This document shows, piece by piece, positions 5,475 through 7,350 of a stretch of 7,350 bases of DNA; positions within the stretch are counted from its first letter, which is position 1, and each line of letters begins with the position of its first letter. The notes below the pieces were generated by a model that searched no databases, was not told where the DNA came from, and was given only the letters and a program-made list of their open reading frames with translations. The DNA is from Saprospiraceae bacterium. GTDB lineage: Bacteria > Bacteroidota > Bacteroidia > Chitinophagales > Saprospiraceae. Location: the NCBI GenBank assembly GCA_013361075.1, contig JABWAJ010000283.1, forward strand, positions 1-7,350, in the 5' to 3' direction. The position numbers and the translations under genes are program-made.

Positions 5475-6239
5475 TTATGACTGAAATTGATCGCAATATA
5501 AGCCGATCAGTACTTTCAGAGAAGACTTGTTGTGGGCCGCAGAAGGTGGTTCCCCATTGAGCAATCGAATAAACTGGTCGGTGAGGCTGCCCACCCACTT
5601 GCGCAGGGAATCCGTATCGGTAGTTTTGTTTTCCACTGCATCAAACAGCGGGGCGACCAGGGCATACAGGTCTTTGTCGCTGAGGTGGTCGTAAGGTTGA
5701 AGCAGGGTTTTGGAAATGGCATCAAAAATGTTGCGGGTTCTTGGGGTATCGTACCACTGAAGATCTTCATGGCGCAGGGGAATGCGTGCGAACAACTTGA
5801 GGCAAACAACCGCTTTGTGCCTGCCGGTTGGCATGCTTCTCAGGATGCCCTCGAAACGCCGTACTTCATCCCGGATGAGTGTTTCATCGGAAGCGCCCGG
5901 CATATCGCTCCGGAATTCCAGCAACAATTCAGCATCTACCAACCTGGGTTGCCGGCCTTTTGCCCGGGCAATTTCCAGACAGGTATTCCAGACTATTTTT
6001 GTAAAATATGTGCGCAGCAACACTGTGTTGTTGAACTGATCGCGCATGCGGGCCAGTTTTTTTTCCAACAGTTCCAGATTTACCTGTTGCACAAGGTCTT
6101 CCCGGTCGTGGTGTTGAAAATAGCCCCTGGCAATGCAGGCCGAAACCACATGCCCGATGATGAACTGATACCGCACCAACAGCTTTTCGGGCTGGTGGTG
6201 AAGCCAATCTACCTCTTCCCGATGATCTTCCCTTAGCAA
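5475..6239 (-). CDS. Divergent sigma-70-like (ECF-type) protein with C-terminal extension, 254 aa
   Basis: Residues 20-97 resemble sigma region 2. A helix (LLVRYQFIIGHVVSACIARGY) is followed by DREDLVQQVNLELLEK (45-60), the region 2.2 polymerase-binding pattern 'DxEDlvQevfl', and by LLRTYFTKIVWNTCLEIARAKGRQ (74-97) for regions 2.3-2.4. Residues 129-180 (LRSMPTGRHKAVVCLKLF...) resemble region 4 'LPxxxRxxxxL', but the EIA of the HTH is only loosely kept (HEDL). About 70 further residues follow that ordinary ECF factors (160-200 aa) lack. No anti-sigma gene is adjacent. No ATG lies upstream in frame before the stop at 6264-6266, and the first internal ATG falls within region 2, so a TTG at 6237-6239 is the best start. 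A true sigma factor and a degenerate relative are both possible. It is divergent from the lipoprotein gene. Confidence 0.72.
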   Translation of the reverse strand: MLREDHREEVDWLHHQPEKLLVRYQFIIGHVVSACIARGYFQHHDREDLVQQVNLELLEKKLARMRDQFNNTVLLRTYFTKIVWNTCLEIARAKGRQPRLVDAELLLEFRSDMPGASDETLIRDEVRRFEGILRSMPTGRHKAVVCLKLFARIPLRHEDLQWYDTPRTRNIFDAISKTLLQPYDHLSDKDLYALVAPLFDAVENKTTDTDSLRKWVGSLTDQFIRLLNGEPPSAAHNKSSLKVLIGLYCDQFQS

Positions 6240-6351
6240 TTTTGCAACTTTGTTAATGATGTATTAAGAAATATGGTCATGATTCCATCTCTCCGGGACG
6301 GGAACATACAAGATTACGAAAGTTTTCAAAAACACTAAAATCTAAAAGATC
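6240..6351. promoter_or_regulatory. 112-bp divergent intergenic region between sigma-like and lipoprotein genes
   Basis: Both genes must start in or near this AT-rich gap. For the minus-strand gene the best -7-like match is TAATCTTG (6309-6316), with one mismatch to TAnnTTTG and no good -33. No TAnnTTTG is seen for the lipoprotein, which might therefore use another sigma factor. The shared region suggests possible co-regulation. Confidence 0.3.
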
Positions 6352-7032
6352 ATGAAAAAGATTTTTGTTCCGCTGATCGTCGCCCTGATGGCCCTTGTTG
6401 CCTGCAACCGCGAAGCTTACAAAACTGCCGGATATGATGAATACGCATCCACCCACCGCACCATGGCCATATTGCCTACTGAAACGATCACTACCGGGCG
6501 CATGCCCAAAGATGCTACCGCTGAAGACATTGCCGTCGTTGAGGAAGCCGAAAGCAAAGCTTTTCAGGTCGCATTATACAACCAGTTGTCGAAGCGCTCC
6601 GGAAAACGCGACGGCGATATCCGCATCAATTTTCAACATTACAGCGAAACCAATGCCCTTTTGGAAAAAGCAGGCATTAACCTGCGTGACTCCTGGAAGC
6701 ACTCCCCTGTAGAATTGGCAGGTTTGCTCGGCGTAGATGCCATTGTGCGCACCACGGTTAGGAAAGAGTTCTATCTGACGAATCTGGAATCATTTGGCAT
6801 ACAGGTTGCAACAACCATTGTCGCCATATTTGCCGATCCCATAGCCTGGTGGTTGTTCCCCAACGCCCATACAAGCGAAGTTTTTGCATCCTGTTCGGTA
6901 CTGGACGGCAAAACCGGTCAGCCTACCTGGAGCATCAGCCGCGACAAGCCTACTTATTGGAACAAAAGCCACAGCGAGGTAGTGGAAGAGATTACCCGTA
7001 CCCTCTCGCGGCGTTTTTCTTACCGGGAATAA
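6352..7032 (+). CDS. Lipoprotein with TolB/CsgG/LpoB-like N-domain features, 226 aa
   Basis: The N-terminus is a lipoprotein signal: MKK, a hydrophobic stretch and the lipobox LVAC, with the lipidated Cys18 followed by Asn19, so export and membrane anchoring are expected. The mature part has strand TMAILPTETI (37-46), a long acidic helix (55-82, EDIAVVEEAESKAFQVALYNQLSKR), then ELAGLLGVDAIVRTTVRKE (121-139) and SCSVLDGKTGQPTWSISR (180-197). The order 'AVLP...helix...LGVDAIV.G.V...DaktG...W' recalls the CsgG/LpoB/TolB-N type alpha-beta fold; this is pattern-level similarity only. Between the last two elements lies a hydrophobic stretch (149-170, GIQVATTIVAIFADPIAWWLF). The C-terminus VVEEITRTLSRRF is an amphipathic helix. 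The exact role is unknown. The ATG at 6352 follows an A-rich leader. A terminator follows 56 bp after the stop. Confidence 0.88.
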   Translation: MKKIFVPLIVALMALVACNREAYKTAGYDEYASTHRTMAILPTETITTGRMPKDATAEDIAVVEEAESKAFQVALYNQLSKRSGKRDGDIRINFQHYSETNALLEKAGINLRDSWKHSPVELAGLLGVDAIVRTTVRKEFYLTNLESFGIQVATTIVAIFADPIAWWLFPNAHTSEVFASCSVLDGKTGQPTWSISRDKPTYWNKSHSEVVEEITRTLSRRFSYRE

Positions 7033-7087
7033 TTTTTCATTTCTCCAGCGGTTTCAATATATTTTCAGACCCTGTAAAAAAACCCAG

Positions 7088-7130
7088 ATGCCCGGTAGTA
7101 TGGTATAAAGCCTGCTGCCGGGCATTTTTT
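7088..7130 (+). terminator. Rho-independent terminator after the lipoprotein gene
   Basis: ATGCCCGG (7088-7095) pairs with CCGGGCAT (7118-7125), and the stem extends inward through five more pairs including two G-U wobbles (7096-7100 with 7113-7117), leaving a 12-base loop. A run of T (7125-7130) follows. It lies 56 bp after the lipoprotein stop. Confidence 0.82.
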
Positions 7131-7350
7131 ATTATGAAGCGTTTTCTCAGGATTTCCTGATTGGCTGCACTGAACTTAATTTTGATTTATTTACCTGAAT
7201 AAATAAGCAAAAATACCCATTAAGGTGGGTGTTTCCTGTATCATTAAATTGTAAAATTCACTTAAAGTATTATCCCTGATCTATTTAGCACCAAATACGT
7301 GTTTTTAAAAACCCGTATTTGCACGCTGTTTCCATAGTTCCAATATCCCC
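7131..7350. other. Non-coding AT-rich right end
   Basis: After the lipoprotein terminator no open frame of convincing quality appears on either strand. Visible structure comprises TTATTTA/TAAATAA (7187-7193 and 7200-7206, 6-base loop), a small ACCCA/TGGGT inverted repeat near 7216-7230, and the 30-bp palindrome at 7292-7321. It is probably upstream or downstream sequence of a gene outside the window. Confidence 0.6.
7292..7321. repeat. 30-bp near-perfect palindrome
   Basis: CAAATACG (7292-7299) and CGTATTTG (7314-7321) are exact complements. Inside them GTTTTT (7301-7306) abuts AAAAAC (7307-7312), also exact, so only the T7300/C7313 pair is mismatched over 30 bp. There is no spacer and no T-run after it, so it is better explained as a dimeric protein-binding site, or a cruciform or attenuator, than as a terminator. 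It probably serves a gene beyond the right edge. Confidence 0.6.

Noticed and set aside
5532..6236. 234-codon open frame on the plus strand, antisense to the sigma-like gene
   Set aside because: It mirrors the minus-strand gene almost end to end. The minus frame has sigma region 2 motifs, while this one has no family resemblance.
6849..7160. 103-codon plus-strand open frame overlapping the lipoprotein 3' end
   Set aside because: It is out of frame within the lipoprotein gene and reads through its terminator.

Overview
The window looks like chromosomal DNA from a member of the Bacteroidota, plausibly the Saprospirales or a related lineage. Supporting signs are start codons without Shine-Dalgarno sequences, several matches to the Bacteroidota -7 promoter box TAnnTTTG, a helical-repeat protein with the N-terminal 'LIKSLSATEKRYFK' signature that I recall from this phylum, a divergent sigma-factor-like protein, and a short outer-membrane-type lipoprotein. 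The taxonomic call is inference from these features. No rRNA, tRNA, transposase, phage gene or CRISPR array is visible.

Layout, left to right. (1) 59-1603, minus: a 514-aa all-helical TPR-like protein. (2) 1604-2020: a 417-bp divergent intergenic region. It holds a likely promoter for the leftward gene, a 9-bp inverted repeat around that promoter, a 10-bp direct repeat, and a nine-unit degenerate octamer array (consensus GCCAACTT, 1880-1951). (3) 2021-3214, plus: a 12-helix MFS transporter. (4) 3357-4250, plus: a cytoplasmic esterase-D-like alpha/beta hydrolase with an EF-hand/dockerin-type loop between catalytic Asp and His, closed by a hairpin terminator. (5) 4305-4616 and 4868-5209, both minus: two paralogous cysteine-free ArsR-family regulators. 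They are separated by a strong terminator, and each has a candidate promoter with inverted repeats. (6) 5475-6239, minus: a divergent sigma-70-like protein with a C-terminal extension and an apparent TTG start. (7) 6352-7032, plus: a lipoprotein divergent from the sigma-like gene, followed by a clear terminator. (8) 7131-7350: no gene, but a 30-bp near-perfect palindrome.

How the genes work together. The MFS gene and the hydrolase could form a short co-directional unit, though a 142-bp gap and a possible internal promoter leave this open. The two ArsR proteins look like a duplication, each transcribed as its own unit and probably autoregulated. The sigma-like gene and the lipoprotein share one 112-bp divergent intergenic region and may be functionally linked.

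I see no obvious new multi-gene system. The points most worth a second look are the octamer array, the calcium-loop-like insertion in the esterase, the cysteine-free ArsR pair with its operator-like repeats, and the terminal palindrome.
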